A DNA stretch of 64,000 nt from Pseudomonas piscis (GTDB lineage: Bacteria; Pseudomonadota; Gammaproteobacteria; Pseudomonadales; Pseudomonadaceae): contig NZ_WHUV01000001.1 in NCBI RefSeq assembly GCF_009380155.1, positions 620,001 through 684,000 of the forward strand. Reading direction: 5' to 3'. The position numbers and the translations under genes were made by a program. Positions 38,813 through 48,936 of the stretch are shown piece after piece. Numbering within the stretch: position 1 is the stretch's first letter; every line of letters starts with the position of its first letter. The notes under the pieces were generated by a model. That model saw only the letters and a list, made by a program, of their open reading frames with translations. It was not told the DNA's origin and did no database searches.

Positions 38813-40912
38813 TCAGGCATCCATGGGTCGGTTGGCAGCTTGGATCGCAGTCAGGGCGATGGTGTAGACGATATCGTCCACCTGGGCGCCGCGCGGCAGG
38901 TCGTTCACCGGCTTGCGCAGGCCTTGCAGCATCGGCCCCAGGCTCACGCAATCGGCGCTGCGTTGCACCGCCTTGTGGGTGGTGTTGCCGGTGTTCAGGT
39001 CGGGGAACACGAACACCGTGGCCTTGCCCGCGACCTGGCTGTTGGGGGCCAGTTGCCGGGCGACGTTCTCGTTGGCGGCGGCGTCGTACTGCAACGGGCC
39101 GTCGATCAACAGCGAGCGCTGGGCTTCATGGGCCAGCAGGGTGGCCTCGCGGACCTTCTCCACTTCTTCGCCGCTGGCCGAGTCGCCACTGGAGTAGCTG
39201 ATCATCGCCACCCGTGGCGAGATGCCGAAGGCCGCTGCCGAATCGGCGCTCTGCAGGGCGATCTCCGCCAGTTCGCTGGCGCTGGGGTGGGGGTTCATCA
39301 CACAGTCGCCGTAAACCAGCACCTGCTCGGGAAACAGCATGAAGAACACCGAGGACACCAGGGTGCAGCCCGGTGCGGTCTTGATCAATTGCAGGGCCGG
39401 GCGGATGGTGTTGGCGGTGGAATGGACGAGCCCGGAAACCAGGCCGTCGACCTCATCCAGGGCCAGCATCACGGTGCCGATCACCACCGGGTCTTCCAGT
39501 TGCTGCTCGGCCATCGGCGCGTTCAGGCTCTTGCTCTTGCGCAGGGCTACCATGGGCTCGACATATCGCTCGCGGATCAGGTCCGGATCAAGGATCTCCA
39601 GGCCCTCGGGCAGCTCGATGCCCTGGGCCCGAGCCACGGCGTGGACGTCGTCCGGCTTGGCCAGCAGCACGCAGCGGGCGATGCCGCGGGCCTGGCAGAT
39701 GGCGGCGGCCTGCACGGTCAGGGGCTCGCTGCCCTCGGGCAGGACGATGCGCTTGTCGGCTTGCTGGGCGCGCTGGATCAACTGGTAGCGGAACACCGCC
39801 GGCGACAGGCGCATTTCCCGCGGGGTGCCACAGCGCTGGTGCAGCCAGTCGGCGTCCAGGTGACTGGCCACGAAGTCGGTGATGATTTCCGCACGCTCGC
39901 GGTCATCGATGGGGATTTCCTTGTTCAGGCCGTTGAGCTGGTTGGCGGTGTCGTAGGAGCCGGTGCTTACCGACAGCACCGGCAGGCCGGCATTCAGCGC
40001 TCCACGGCACAGGTCCATGATCTTCGGGTCGGGCAGGGTGCCGCTGGTCAGCAGAAGGCCGGCCAGCGGTACGCCGTTGATCGCCGCGAGACTCACGGCG
40101 AGGATGATGTCGTCACGGTCGCCCGGGGTCACCACCAGCACTCCGGGCTTGAGCAGCTCCACGGTGTTGCGCATGGTGCGCGCGCAAATGATGATCTTGG
40201 TCATGCGCCGGGTTTCGTAGTCCCCGGCGTTGAGTACCTGGGCGCCCATCAGATCGGCCACGTCGCGGGTGCGCGGGGCATTGAGCTCCGGCTGGAACGG
40301 AATGCAGCCCAGCAGGCGGAAGTCGCCACTGCGCAACAGCGGCGAATGTTCTTTCAGGCGGGCGCTGAACGCCTCGATGCTTTCGTCGGTGCGTACCTTG
40401 TTGAGGATCACCCCCAGCACCTTCGGATCCCGTGGGCCACCGAACAACTGCGCCTGCAACTCGACCCGCCCGGACAGCTCGGTGAGCACTTCGTTTTCCG
40501 GGGCCGAGACCAGGATCACCTCGGCATCCAGGCTCTTGGCCAGGTGCAGGTTGACCCGGGCCGCGTAGCTGGCGGCACGGGTCGGCACCATGCCCTCCAC
40601 GACCAGTACATCCTTGCCGATGGCCGCCTGCTGGTAGAGGGTGATGATTTCTTCCAGCAGCTCGTCCAGCTGGCCATCGCCCAGCATCCGCTCCACATGG
40701 GCCAGGCCCAGGGGTTGTGGTGGTTTCAGACCGTGGGTGCGGGCCACCAGCTCGGTGGAGCGTTCGGGGCCGGTGTCGCCCGGATGCGGTTGGGCGATGG
40801 GCTTGAAGAAACCGACCTTGAGGCCGGCGCGTTCCAGGGTGCGTACCAGCCCGAGGCTGATGGAGGTCAGGCCCACACCAAAATCGGTGGGTGCGATGAA
40901 GAAAGTTTGCAT
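38813..40912 (-). CDS. pta: Phosphate acetyltransferase Pta (long form)
   Basis: The 699-residue protein has three parts: an N-terminal BioD-like P-loop domain (FFIAPTDFGVGLTSISLGLV), a central DRTGG domain and the C-terminal PTA_PTB catalytic domain (about residues 370-699, with GLVHSTANTIRPALQLI and ISYSSGDSASG). It interconverts acetyl-CoA and acetyl phosphate. The ATG at 40912 (MQTFFIAPTD) is the family start. An acetate kinase gene, often next to pta, is not present on either side here. Confidence 0.95.
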   Translation of the reverse strand: MQTFFIAPTDFGVGLTSISLGLVRTLERAGLKVGFFKPIAQPHPGDTGPERSTELVARTHGLKPPQPLGLAHVERMLGDGQLDELLEEIITLYQQAAIGKDVLVVEGMVPTRAASYAARVNLHLAKSLDAEVILVSAPENEVLTELSGRVELQAQLFGGPRDPKVLGVILNKVRTDESIEAFSARLKEHSPLLRSGDFRLLGCIPFQPELNAPRTRDVADLMGAQVLNAGDYETRRMTKIIICARTMRNTVELLKPGVLVVTPGDRDDIILAVSLAAINGVPLAGLLLTSGTLPDPKIMDLCRGALNAGLPVLSVSTGSYDTANQLNGLNKEIPIDDRERAEIITDFVASHLDADWLHQRCGTPREMRLSPAVFRYQLIQRAQQADKRIVLPEGSEPLTVQAAAICQARGIARCVLLAKPDDVHAVARAQGIELPEGLEILDPDLIRERYVEPMVALRKSKSLNAPMAEQQLEDPVVIGTVMLALDEVDGLVSGLVHSTANTIRPALQLIKTAPGCTLVSSVFFMLFPEQVLVYGDCVMNPHPSASELAEIALQSADSAAAFGISPRVAMISYSSGDSASGEEVEKVREATLLAHEAQRSLLIDGPLQYDAAANENVARQLAPNSQVAGKATVFVFPDLNTGNTTHKAVQRSADCVSLGPMLQGLRKPVNDLPRGAQVDDIVYTIALTAIQAANRPMDA

Positions 40913-40970
40913 GCGAATTCTCGAAGGGTGCATGGCAAGGGCGACGGTCTTTGGCCGTCTGCCGCGGTAG

Positions 40971-41189
40971 TCAGGGGCTAAGGTTATCGTTTCCGGCGTC
41001 CTGCGCACACCAGCCACAGGCAAAGGGCCGGCCTATTTTTTCTGCCCGCCGCGCCGGGTCCAGGACCCAGGCGCGTGACTGCCATGGTGGCTGGTGGCGC
41101 AGGTGCTGGGTGTGGCCGCACGACAGTTCGACCACCCAGTGGCCGTCCTCGTCCTGGTGGAAACCGCATATTGTCGGGGGCTGCTGCAT
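40971..41189 (-). CDS. DUF3565 small protein
   Basis: The 72-residue protein, starting MQQPPTICGFHQDEDGHWVV, has the DUF3565 pattern: GFHQDEDGHW, LSCGHTQHLRHQPPW and a C-terminal CGWC. The spaced Cys/His pairs suggest a small zinc site. Function unknown. It is divergent from slyD (88 bases between starts) and upstream of pta on the same strand. The frame is open further upstream, but the chosen ATG at 41189 gives the family length. Confidence 0.75.
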   Translation of the reverse strand: MQQPPTICGFHQDEDGHWVVELSCGHTQHLRHQPPWQSRAWVLDPARRAEKIGRPFACGWCAQDAGNDNLSP

Positions 41190-41277
41190 ATTCCGTTTGT
41201 CCGGGTTCCGTTCGCTTTCGCGCGATTGCTTCGCTAAACTTGGACGTTCTTCATTCTTATGCAAAAGGTCTCGCCCC

Positions 41278-41763
41278 ATGCTGATCGCCGCCAATAAGGC
41301 TGTCTCCATCGACTATACCCTCACCAACGACGCTGGTGAGGTCATCGACAGCTCTGCCGGCGGCGCCCCGCTGGTCTACCTGCATGGCGCAGGTAACATC
41401 ATCCCAGGCCTGGAAAAGGCCCTGGAAGGCAAGCAGGTCGGTGACGAGCTTAAGGTTGCCGTGGAACCTGAAGACGCCTACGGCGAATACGCTGCCGAAC
41501 TGGTCAGCACCCTGAGCCGCAGCATGTTCGAAGGCGTCGACGAGCTGGAAGTGGGCATGCAGTTCCACGCTTCCGCTCCGGACGGCCAGATGCAGATCGT
41601 CACCATCCGTGACCTGGACGGCGACGACGTGACCGTCGATGGCAACCACCCACTGGCTGGCCAGCGCCTGAACTTCCAGGTCAAGGTCGTTGCCATCCGT
41701 GATGCCAGCCAGGAAGAAGTCGCCCATGGCCACGTCCATGGCGAAGGTGGTCATCACCACTGA
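41278..41763 (+). CDS. slyD: FKBP-type peptidyl-prolyl isomerase SlyD
   Basis: The 161-residue protein has the FKBP domain split by the insert-in-flap region, as in SlyD, and ends with a His-rich tail (HGHVHGEGGHHH) able to bind nickel or zinc. SlyD is a cytoplasmic chaperone and prolyl isomerase and in E. coli delivers nickel to hydrogenase. Here the tail is short. The start at 41278 (MLIAANKAVSIDYTL) is the usual one; a strong terminator follows. Confidence 0.93.
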   Translation: MLIAANKAVSIDYTLTNDAGEVIDSSAGGAPLVYLHGAGNIIPGLEKALEGKQVGDELKVAVEPEDAYGEYAAELVSTLSRSMFEGVDELEVGMQFHASAPDGQMQIVTIRDLDGDDVTVDGNHPLAGQRLNFQVKVVAIRDASQEEVAHGHVHGEGGHHH

Positions 41764-41791
41764 GTTTCTGCGCTAAGCTCAGGATTACTCG

Positions 41792-41815
41792 AAAGGCGCC
41801 CGCGGGCGCCTTTTT
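41792..41815 (+). terminator. Intrinsic terminator after slyD
   Basis: AAGGCGCCCGCGGGCGCCTT is a perfect palindromic stem followed by TTT, located 29 bases after the slyD stop. Confidence 0.85.
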
Positions 41816-41884
41816 AGTCTGCGGCTTTTGGCTGTACTGTCGAGAGGCTGTCTTCTGCAAGAACACGGGAATTTGGAGTTCGTC

Positions 41885-42367
41885 ATGAGTGCTTTTCACG
41901 ACCTTAAACTGAAAGCCCTGGATGGTCAGGAACTGCCGCTCGCGCCCTTCAAGGGGCAAGTCGTGCTGGTGGTCAACGTCGCTTCCAAATGTGGCCTGAC
42001 GCCACAATATGCGGCTCTGGAAAACCTCTACCAGCAATACAAGGCCCAGGGTTTCAACGTGCTGGGCCTGCCCTGCAACCAGTTCGCCGGGCAGGAGCCC
42101 GGGACCGAGCAACAGATCCAGGAATTCTGCAGCCTCAACTACGGGGTGACTTTCCCCCTGAGCAGCAAGCTGGAGGTCAACGGCCCGGAGCGGCACCAGT
42201 TGTACCGCCTGCTGGCAGGCGAGGGTGCGGAGTTTCCCGGGGACATCACCTGGAACTTCGAGAAGTTCCTGGTAGGCAAGGATGGCCGGGTACTGGCGCG
42301 TTTCTCCCCGCGCACCGCCCCCGATGATCCCGCAGTGGTCCAGGCCATCGAGAAAGCCCTGAGCTGA
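41885..42367 (+). CDS. Glutathione peroxidase family protein
   Basis: The 160-residue protein has the active-site cysteine in NVASKCGLTPQY (about residue 36), the Gln/Trp partners LPCNQFAGQEPG and ITWNFEKFLV. It is a cysteine (not selenocysteine) enzyme; bacterial members usually reduce peroxides with thioredoxin. TTGGAG just upstream supports the ATG at 41885. Same order slyD-gpx as in P. aeruginosa. Confidence 0.92.
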   Translation: MSAFHDLKLKALDGQELPLAPFKGQVVLVVNVASKCGLTPQYAALENLYQQYKAQGFNVLGLPCNQFAGQEPGTEQQIQEFCSLNYGVTFPLSSKLEVNGPERHQLYRLLAGEGAEFPGDITWNFEKFLVGKDGRVLARFSPRTAPDDPAVVQAIEKALS

Positions 42368-42412
42368 CTCCGCGCGCCGGGCGCTCGCCCGGCCTGCCGC
42401 GCTACCTGTCCG

Positions 42413-42436
42413 ACGCCGCTGCATAGCGGCGTTTTT
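42413..42436 (+). terminator. Intrinsic terminator after the glutathione peroxidase gene
   Basis: ACGCCGCT (42413-42420) pairs with AGCGGCGT (42425-42432) around a GCAT loop, followed by TTTT. A second GC-rich palindrome (GCCGGGCGCTCGCCCGGC region) lies just before it. Confidence 0.85.
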
Positions 42437-42579
42437 GCCTCCAGATCACTCAAATCAATAGTGCTGTGCAGTGCCTTGGGGGACGAATATTATCCTCATC
42501 ATAAGTGCGCCGGGAGCTATACCCGGCGCGGCCTTGTGCGTCGATCCTCGACTCCAGTCCTTTTCTGTCGGAGTGCAGC

Positions 42580-43683
42580 ATGCCTGTCCAAGCCTTGTTC
42601 AAACCCTTCCGCCTGGGTGCGTTGGAATTGCCGACCCGTGTGGTGATGGCCCCGATGACCCGCTCGTTCTCGCCGGGCGGCGTGCCCAATTCCAAGGTCA
42701 TCGAGTACTACCGCCGGCGTGCCGCGGCAGGGGTCGGCCTGATCATCACCGAAGGCACCACCATCGGGCACCAGGCATCCAACGGCTACCCCAATGTGCC
42801 GCAGTTCCACGGCGAGGCGGCACTGGCCGGCTGGAAGAAGGTGGTGGACGCGGTACACGCCGAGGGCGGCAAGATCGTCCCGCAGCTGTGGCATGTGGGC
42901 AACGTGCGGCGCCTGGGCACCGAGCCGGATGCCAGCGTGCCGGGCTATGGTCCGTGCGAGAAACTCAAGGACGGCCAGGTGGTGGTGCATGGCATGACCC
43001 ACCAGGATATCCAGGAGGTGATCGCTGCATTCGCCCAGGCCGCCAAGGATGCCCAGGGCATCGGCATGGACGGCGTGGAGATCCATGGCGCCCATGGTTA
43101 CCTGGTGGACCAGTTCTTCTGGGAAGGCAGCAACCAGCGCACCGACGAGTACGGTGGCGACCTGGCCCAGCGTTCGCGTTTTGCCATCGAGCTGATCCAG
43201 GCCGTGCGTGCTGCCGTTGGCCCGGACTTCCCGATCATCCTGCGCTTTTCCCAGTGGAAGCAGCAGGACTACACCGCCCGCCTGGTAGAGACCCCAGAGG
43301 CCCTGGAAGCCTTCCTCAAGCCATTGGTGGCGGCTGGCGTGGATATCTTCCACTGCTCGACCCGGCGCTTCTGGGAGCCGGAGTTCGAAGGTTCCGAGCT
43401 GAACCTGGCCGGCTGGACCCGCAAGCTCACCGGCAAGCCCACCATCACCGTGGGCAGCGTTGGCCTGGATGGCGAGTTCCTGCAGTTCATGGTCAAGACC
43501 GACAAGGTGGCGCAACCGGCCAGCCTGGAGAACCTGCTGCAACGCCTGGATAACGACGAGTTCGACCTGGTGGCCGTAGGCCGCGCACTGCTGGTGGATC
43601 CGGACTGGGCGCAGAAGGTCCGGGACGGGCGTGACCAGGAAATCCTGCCGTTCAGCCGTGACGCGCTGACAACCCTGGTCTAA
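42580..43683 (+). CDS. Old yellow enzyme family NADH:flavin oxidoreductase
   Basis: The 367-residue FMN enzyme has the barrel motifs VVMAPMTRSF near residue 22, the substrate-anion pair and loop in GVEIHGAHGYLVDQFF (about 164-179), EGSNQRTDEYGG, and the C-terminal FDLVAVGRALLVDP. Old yellow enzymes reduce activated alkenes or nitro compounds with NAD(P)H; the natural substrate is unknown. The ATG at 42580 (MPVQALFKPFRLG) matches the family. It ends overlapping the convergent glycosyltransferase gene by four bases. Confidence 0.9.
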   Translation: MPVQALFKPFRLGALELPTRVVMAPMTRSFSPGGVPNSKVIEYYRRRAAAGVGLIITEGTTIGHQASNGYPNVPQFHGEAALAGWKKVVDAVHAEGGKIVPQLWHVGNVRRLGTEPDASVPGYGPCEKLKDGQVVVHGMTHQDIQEVIAAFAQAAKDAQGIGMDGVEIHGAHGYLVDQFFWEGSNQRTDEYGGDLAQRSRFAIELIQAVRAAVGPDFPIILRFSQWKQQDYTARLVETPEALEAFLKPLVAAGVDIFHCSTRRFWEPEFEGSELNLAGWTRKLTGKPTITVGSVGLDGEFLQFMVKTDKVAQPASLENLLQRLDNDEFDLVAVGRALLVDPDWAQKVRDGRDQEILPFSRDALTTLV

Positions 43684-44936
43684 CCACCGGCTCCGGGTGG
43701 CGAGGGGGGCAACCCCCTCGCCACGCCGAGCGTCTCGCTGTCGTCCTCTACCAGGCCGGTCGCCCCGGCCACGGCCTGGAGGGCCGCCGTTGGCGCCTCT
43801 TGGCAGGCGCTGCGCAATTGCTCCTCGAACTGTTCGATCACCGTTGCCCAGCCTTGGCGGCTGGCGTGTTGGCGGGCGTTGAGGCGTACCCGGCGCAGGG
43901 TCTCGGTTTCTTCCAGCAGCCAGCTGGCGGCATCGCAGAAGGCATTCTCGTCACCCGGCATCGCCAGCACGCCGTTGTAGCCGTGACGGATATGTTGCGC
44001 CGCCGCAGCCTGATCGTAGGCCACTACTGCCAGGCCTGAAGCCAGGGCCTCGAGCACCACGTTGCCGAAGGTCTCGGTAAGGCTGGGAAACAGGAACACG
44101 TCACCGCAGGCGTAATGGGCCGCCAGGGCTTCGCCGCGCTGGCTACCGCAGAACAGCGCTTGGGGCAGGCTGCGCTCCAGGCTGGCCCGTTGCGGGCCAT
44201 CGCCCACCACGATCAATTTCATCTTGCGCTGCGCATAGGTCGCCTGCAGTTGTTCGAAGCAGCGCTTGAGCAGGCCCAGGTTCTTTTCCGGCGCCAGGCG
44301 CCCGACATGGATCACCGCCAGGTCATCCGGCTCCAGGCCCCAGCTGGCGCGCAGCTCATTGACCCGTTTGGCCGGGTGGAACAACTGGCTGTCGACGCCC
44401 CGGGACAACAGGGACAGGCGTTCGAAGTGGCGCCGCTCCAGCTCCAGGCGCTGGCTGGCGCTGGGGACCAGGGTCAGTTTCGAGCGGTTGTGGAACCAGC
44501 GCAGGTAGTGGGTCAGCAAGCGCGTCAGCAAGCCCAGGCCGTACTGGCTGGAGTACTGCTGGAAATTGGTGTGGAAGCCGCTGACCACCGAGATCCCCAG
44601 GCGCTTGGCCGCCCGTAGCGCGGATAAGCCAAGGGGCCCTTCGGTGGCGATGTACAGCACATCCGGGCGCTGGCGTTTCCAGCGGCGCAGCAGCTTGTGC
44701 ATCGACGACTGGCCCCACTGCAACCCCGGGTACCCCGGCAACGGCCAGCCCCGGCACAGCAGCAGGGCCTCGTCGCTGCGCCGGCTCTGGTCGCAACCCT
44801 GGCGCGGGCGCACCAGTTCCACCTGATGCCCACGGGCCCGCAGGCCATCGCACAGGCGGCCAAGGGTATTGGCCACACCGTTGATTTCCGGCGGGAAGGT
44901 CTCTGTGATGAGAGTGATATGCAGGGCTGTGCTCAT
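43680..44936 (-). CDS. GT4 glycosyltransferase (SqdX/MgtA-like)
   Basis: The 418-residue protein has the GT4 N-terminal TETFPPEINGVANTLGRL motif, IHVGRLAPEKN in the linker and the donor-binding SLTETFGNVVLEALASG (EX7E) near residue 295. No membrane helix is seen. The pattern resembles lipid glycosyltransferases (SqdX, mannosyl/glucosyl-diacylglycerol synthases). A Pho-box-like site lies 45 bases upstream of its start, suggesting a role in phosphate-starvation glycolipid synthesis; this is inference. I chose the ATG at 44936 (MSTALHITLITETF). Its C-terminal end includes the strong hairpin at 43697-43724. Confidence 0.85.
   Translation of the reverse strand: MSTALHITLITETFPPEINGVANTLGRLCDGLRARGHQVELVRPRQGCDQSRRSDEALLLCRGWPLPGYPGLQWGQSSMHKLLRRWKRQRPDVLYIATEGPLGLSALRAAKRLGISVVSGFHTNFQQYSSQYGLGLLTRLLTHYLRWFHNRSKLTLVPSASQRLELERRHFERLSLLSRGVDSQLFHPAKRVNELRASWGLEPDDLAVIHVGRLAPEKNLGLLKRCFEQLQATYAQRKMKLIVVGDGPQRASLERSLPQALFCGSQRGEALAAHYACGDVFLFPSLTETFGNVVLEALASGLAVVAYDQAAAAQHIRHGYNGVLAMPGDENAFCDAASWLLEETETLRRVRLNARQHASRQGWATVIEQFEEQLRSACQEAPTAALQAVAGATGLVEDDSETLGVARGLPPSPPGAGG
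43697..43724. terminator. Perfect 12-base hairpin at convergent gene ends
   Basis: GTGGCGAGGGGG (43697-43708) pairs perfectly with CCCCCTCGCCAC (43713-43724) around a GCAA (GNRA-type) loop. It is 14 bases after the oxidoreductase stop and lies inside the last codons of the glycosyltransferase. No T run follows on the plus strand. Confidence 0.6.
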
Positions 44937-44980
44937 GGCCCCAGTGTCGGCTGGGGCCATGTCGTCATTGTGACCTTGGG

Positions 44981-44998
44981 ATGATGGATTTATGACCG
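44981..44998 (-). promoter_or_regulatory. Pho-box-like site upstream of the GT4 gene
   Basis: On the minus strand the site reads CGGTCAT-AAAT-CCATCAT, which fits the PhoB pattern CTGTCAT-N4-CTGTCAT at 11 of 14 defined positions, with the usual A/T-rich spacer. CACAAT eight bases downstream could serve as -10. It lies between the DJ-1-family gene stop and the glycosyltransferase start, so it is placed to control only the latter. Confidence 0.5.
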
Positions 44999-44999
44999 C

Positions 45000-45710
45000 T
45001 CAGCGCTGCGGTTGCAGGGCGTTGCGATAGTGCTTCAGGGCGGTCTCGGTGCTCCGGCGGAAAAAATCCGCATACAACTCCAGGGTCTGGCGGGTCAGTT
45101 CGGGGCCGGCCAGCTCCGGGGTGCCGACATTGAAAGGTGCGCGAGGGTGGTACTCGATGGTCAGTTCCAACAGCTTGGCGATCTGCTCGCCCCGCAAGCG
45201 AGCCAGTACCATCAACGCCGTCTCGAAGGAGCCGGTGGCAGGGCCTGCACTGTACAGTGGGCCGTCGATCACTACTTCGCCACCGCTGACCGCCGTGGCA
45301 CCGAATGCTTCCAGGGTATGGGTCAGGTGCAGGTTGGTGGTCGCCCGGCGTCCTTCCAGGAAACCAGCGGCGCCCAGCAGCAGGGCGCCGGCGCAGATGG
45401 AGATGACGAAGCGGGTACGTGGGCACTGTTCACGCAGGAACTGGATCAATTGCGGGTCTTCGATCGCCGCCGTGCCCACCGCACCTATCACCAGCACATC
45501 GAGGTCGGGCGGGCATTCGTCGAACGTCGTGCTGGCATGGCAGGGGAAGTCCGGCATGGCCATGACCGGATGGCGATCCTTCCACAGCACATGCAGTTCG
45601 GTATTGGGTGCCATGCCGAACACCGAGTGGGCGCCGGCGATATCCATCAGGGCGAACCCCGGGGCGATGAGAATCCCGACTTTTAGAGGTGTTCCTGGTT
45701 CGATCAGCAT
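45000..45710 (-). CDS. DJ-1/PfpI family protein (isonitrile hydratase-like)
   Basis: The 236-residue protein has the DJ-1/PfpI fold with the nucleophile-elbow cysteine in ISICAGALLLGAAG (about residue 105) and GFALMDIAGAHSVFG near the N terminus, as in isonitrile hydratase and related proteins. It lacks the AraC-type DNA-binding tail of its divergent neighbour. Substrate unknown. It is divergent from the GlxA-type regulator (121 bases between starts), which probably controls it. Confidence 0.85.
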   Translation of the reverse strand: MLIEPGTPLKVGILIAPGFALMDIAGAHSVFGMAPNTELHVLWKDRHPVMAMPDFPCHASTTFDECPPDLDVLVIGAVGTAAIEDPQLIQFLREQCPRTRFVISICAGALLLGAAGFLEGRRATTNLHLTHTLEAFGATAVSGGEVVIDGPLYSAGPATGSFETALMVLARLRGEQIAKLLELTIEYHPRAPFNVGTPELAGPELTRQTLELYADFFRRSTETALKHYRNALQPQR

Positions 45711-45831
45711 CTGAGGTTCCTTGGATTGTGCCGCGGCGGGTGCCGGGCTGGACGTACCTTAATCAGCCTGCACTTGGCGTTCTTGCCAAAAATGCGACAA
45801 TTCACGCCAAATCCTTCCAGGTATCCAGGTC

Positions 45832-46827
45832 ATGTCGCAGCCGCCCAGGCTCATTCAGTTTCTGGTGTTTCCCGCAGTGAACATGCTCGATCTATCGGGC
45901 CCCCTGCGGGTGTTCGCTACCGCCAATGAGCTGCTGGCATTCGCCGGCCAAGCCGCGGCCTATGACGTCACTGTGATTGCTGCCCAGGCACCATTGCTGT
46001 CTTCCGAGGGGCTGGAGCTCACCCCGCTGCCATTACCTGATGTCCAGTCGCCCTGCGACACTTTGCTGGTGATCGGTGGCCAGGGAGTGGGGGCGGCCTG
46101 CCGGGATGGCGCCCTGCCACGCTGGATCGGACAGAGGGCGCTGGTGGCGCGCAGGTTGGTGTCGATCTGTAATGGTGCCTTTCTGCTGGCGGCCGCGGGA
46201 CTGCTCGATGGTCGGCGTGCCGTGACTCACTGGAGCCGCTGCGAAGCACTGGCCCGGCGCTTTCCCCTGGTCCGGGTCGAGCCCGATTCGATCTTCGTCA
46301 ACGACGGGCCGATCTGGACTTCAGCCGGGGTCACGGCCGGCATCGACCTGGCCTTGGCCCTGGTGGAAGAGGACCTGGGTCATGAGCTGGCCTTGGAAAT
46401 CGCCCGCTACCTGGTGGTTTTTCTCAAGCGCCCAGGCGGCCAGGCGCAGTTCAGTGTGCCGCTGTTCCTGCAGCACCGTGCTGGCGGTTTTGCCCAGTTG
46501 CATGCCTGGATCACCGAACATGTCGCTCAGGATCTGTCGGTGGCAGTGCTGGCGCAGCGGGTGGGAATGAGCGAGCGCAGTTTCCTGCGTCACTACCGAG
46601 AGCAGACCGGCACTACGCCGGCCAAGGCGGTGGAGCGGATCCGGGTGGAAGCGGCCCGGCAACTGCTGGATGAAACCCCGTGGCCGCTCAAGCGGATCGC
46701 CCTACGTTGCGGCCTGGGTAGCGAGGCGACATTCCGTCGTGCATTCCAGCGAGTTTTCGGCATCAACGCCCAGGATTACCGCCAGCGCTTCAGCTCTCGC
46801 GATGAGGCCAAAGCGCAGGTCCTCTGA
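45832..46827 (+). CDS. GlxA-family AraC-type transcriptional regulator
   Basis: The 331-residue protein joins an N-terminal DJ-1/PfpI-like domain (residues 1 to about 200, with SICNGAFLLAAAGLLDG) to a C-terminal AraC double helix-turn-helix (AQRVGMSERSFLRHYREQTG; IALRCGLGSEATFRRAFQRVFG). Such regulators sense small metabolites through the DJ-1 domain. The divergent DJ-1-family gene is the natural target. The effector is unknown. Confidence 0.9.
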   Translation: MSQPPRLIQFLVFPAVNMLDLSGPLRVFATANELLAFAGQAAAYDVTVIAAQAPLLSSEGLELTPLPLPDVQSPCDTLLVIGGQGVGAACRDGALPRWIGQRALVARRLVSICNGAFLLAAAGLLDGRRAVTHWSRCEALARRFPLVRVEPDSIFVNDGPIWTSAGVTAGIDLALALVEEDLGHELALEIARYLVVFLKRPGGQAQFSVPLFLQHRAGGFAQLHAWITEHVAQDLSVAVLAQRVGMSERSFLRHYREQTGTTPAKAVERIRVEAARQLLDETPWPLKRIALRCGLGSEATFRRAFQRVFGINAQDYRQRFSSRDEAKAQVL

Positions 46828-46841
46828 GGTGCAGGAAGGGG

Positions 46842-47597
46842 TCAGCGTGGTTGGCCCGGCAAGTTATCCACACCGCGCTCGCGGACCCAGAACAGGGTCG
46901 CCCCGGCCACGGCGGCGGGCATCATCAGGATGTTGACGAAGGGAATCATCAGCGCCAGGTAGACGATGCCGCCGAAGCCCAGGCTCTGCCAGCGCTTGGC
47001 CCGCAGCCAGGCGAGCATGTCCTGCCAGCTCATCTTGTGGTTGTCCGCCGGGTAGTCGATGTACTGGATGGCCATCATCCAGATACCGAACAACAGCCAC
47101 AGCGGCGCGGCCACCAGGTTGACCACCGGGATCAGCGAGAGGATGAACAAGCCGATGGCCCGGGGCAGGAAGTAGCCCAGCTTGCGCATCTCCCGGGACA
47201 GGGTACGGGGGATCATCGCCAGCAGTTCGCCCCAGCTGAAGGGAGGGAAATCATCGGTGCCGCGGACCACGGTCTCGACCTTTTCCGCGAGGAAGCCGTT
47301 GAACGGGGCGGCGATGATATTGGCCAGCATGGTGAAGCTGAAGAACACCATCAGCACTACCAGCACCACGAACAGCGGCCACAGGATGTAGCTGAGAAAG
47401 CTCAGCCATTGCGGCAGGGTCGGCATCAGGGCGTCGACCCAGAGGCTGAATTGATGACCGGCGAAATAGATCAATCCGACGAACAGCACCAGGTTGACCA
47501 GCAGCGGCAAGAGCACGAACAGGCGCAGGCCGGGCGTGAGGATCAACTTGAGGCCCTCGCGCAGGTATTGCGGGCCGGACAAGACAGGGGCGGGCAT
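46842..47597 (-). CDS. cysZ: CysZ-like EI24 family membrane protein
   Basis: The 251-residue protein has several long hydrophobic stretches and the EI24/CysZ pattern ([28 protein letters not shown], shown in part; [18 protein letters not shown]). In E. coli CysZ is a high-affinity, sulfite-sensitive sulfate channel. Location upstream of trxB on the opposite strand matches P. aeruginosa. I chose the ATG at 47597 ([12 protein letters not shown]), the typical start. Confidence 0.88.
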   Translation of the reverse strand: MPAPVLSGPQYLREGLKLILTPGLRLFVLLPLLVNLVLFVGLIYFAGHQFSLWVDALMPTLPQWLSFLSYILWPLFVVLVVLMVFFSFTMLANIIAAPFNGFLAEKVETVVRGTDDFPPFSWGELLAMIPRTLSREMRKLGYFLPRAIGLFILSLIPVVNLVAAPLWLLFGIWMMAIQYIDYPADNHKMSWQDMLAWLRAKRWQSLGFGGIVYLALMIPFVNILMMPAAVAGATLFWVRERGVDNLPGQPR

Positions 47598-48870
<1,273 letters not shown>

Positions 48871-48883
48871 TCGTCCTGAAATG

Positions 48884-48910
48884 AAAAAACCGGCGCAAGC
48901 CGGTTTTTTT
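48884..48910. terminator. Bidirectional terminator between trxB and the HopJ-like gene
   Basis: AAAAAACCGGC (48884-48894) pairs with GCCGGTTTTTT (48899-48909) around a GCAA loop. A and T runs on both sides allow termination of trxB on the plus strand and of the convergent gene on the minus strand. Confidence 0.92.
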
Positions 48911-48936
48911 ATGGGTGATGGTCTTGCCGGTGTGGA

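Noticed and set aside
38840..40981. A 713-codon plus-strand open frame opposite pta
   Set aside because: Pta on the minus strand is full length with clear domains; the opposite frame is low-complexity and rich in Gln, Gly, His and Val.
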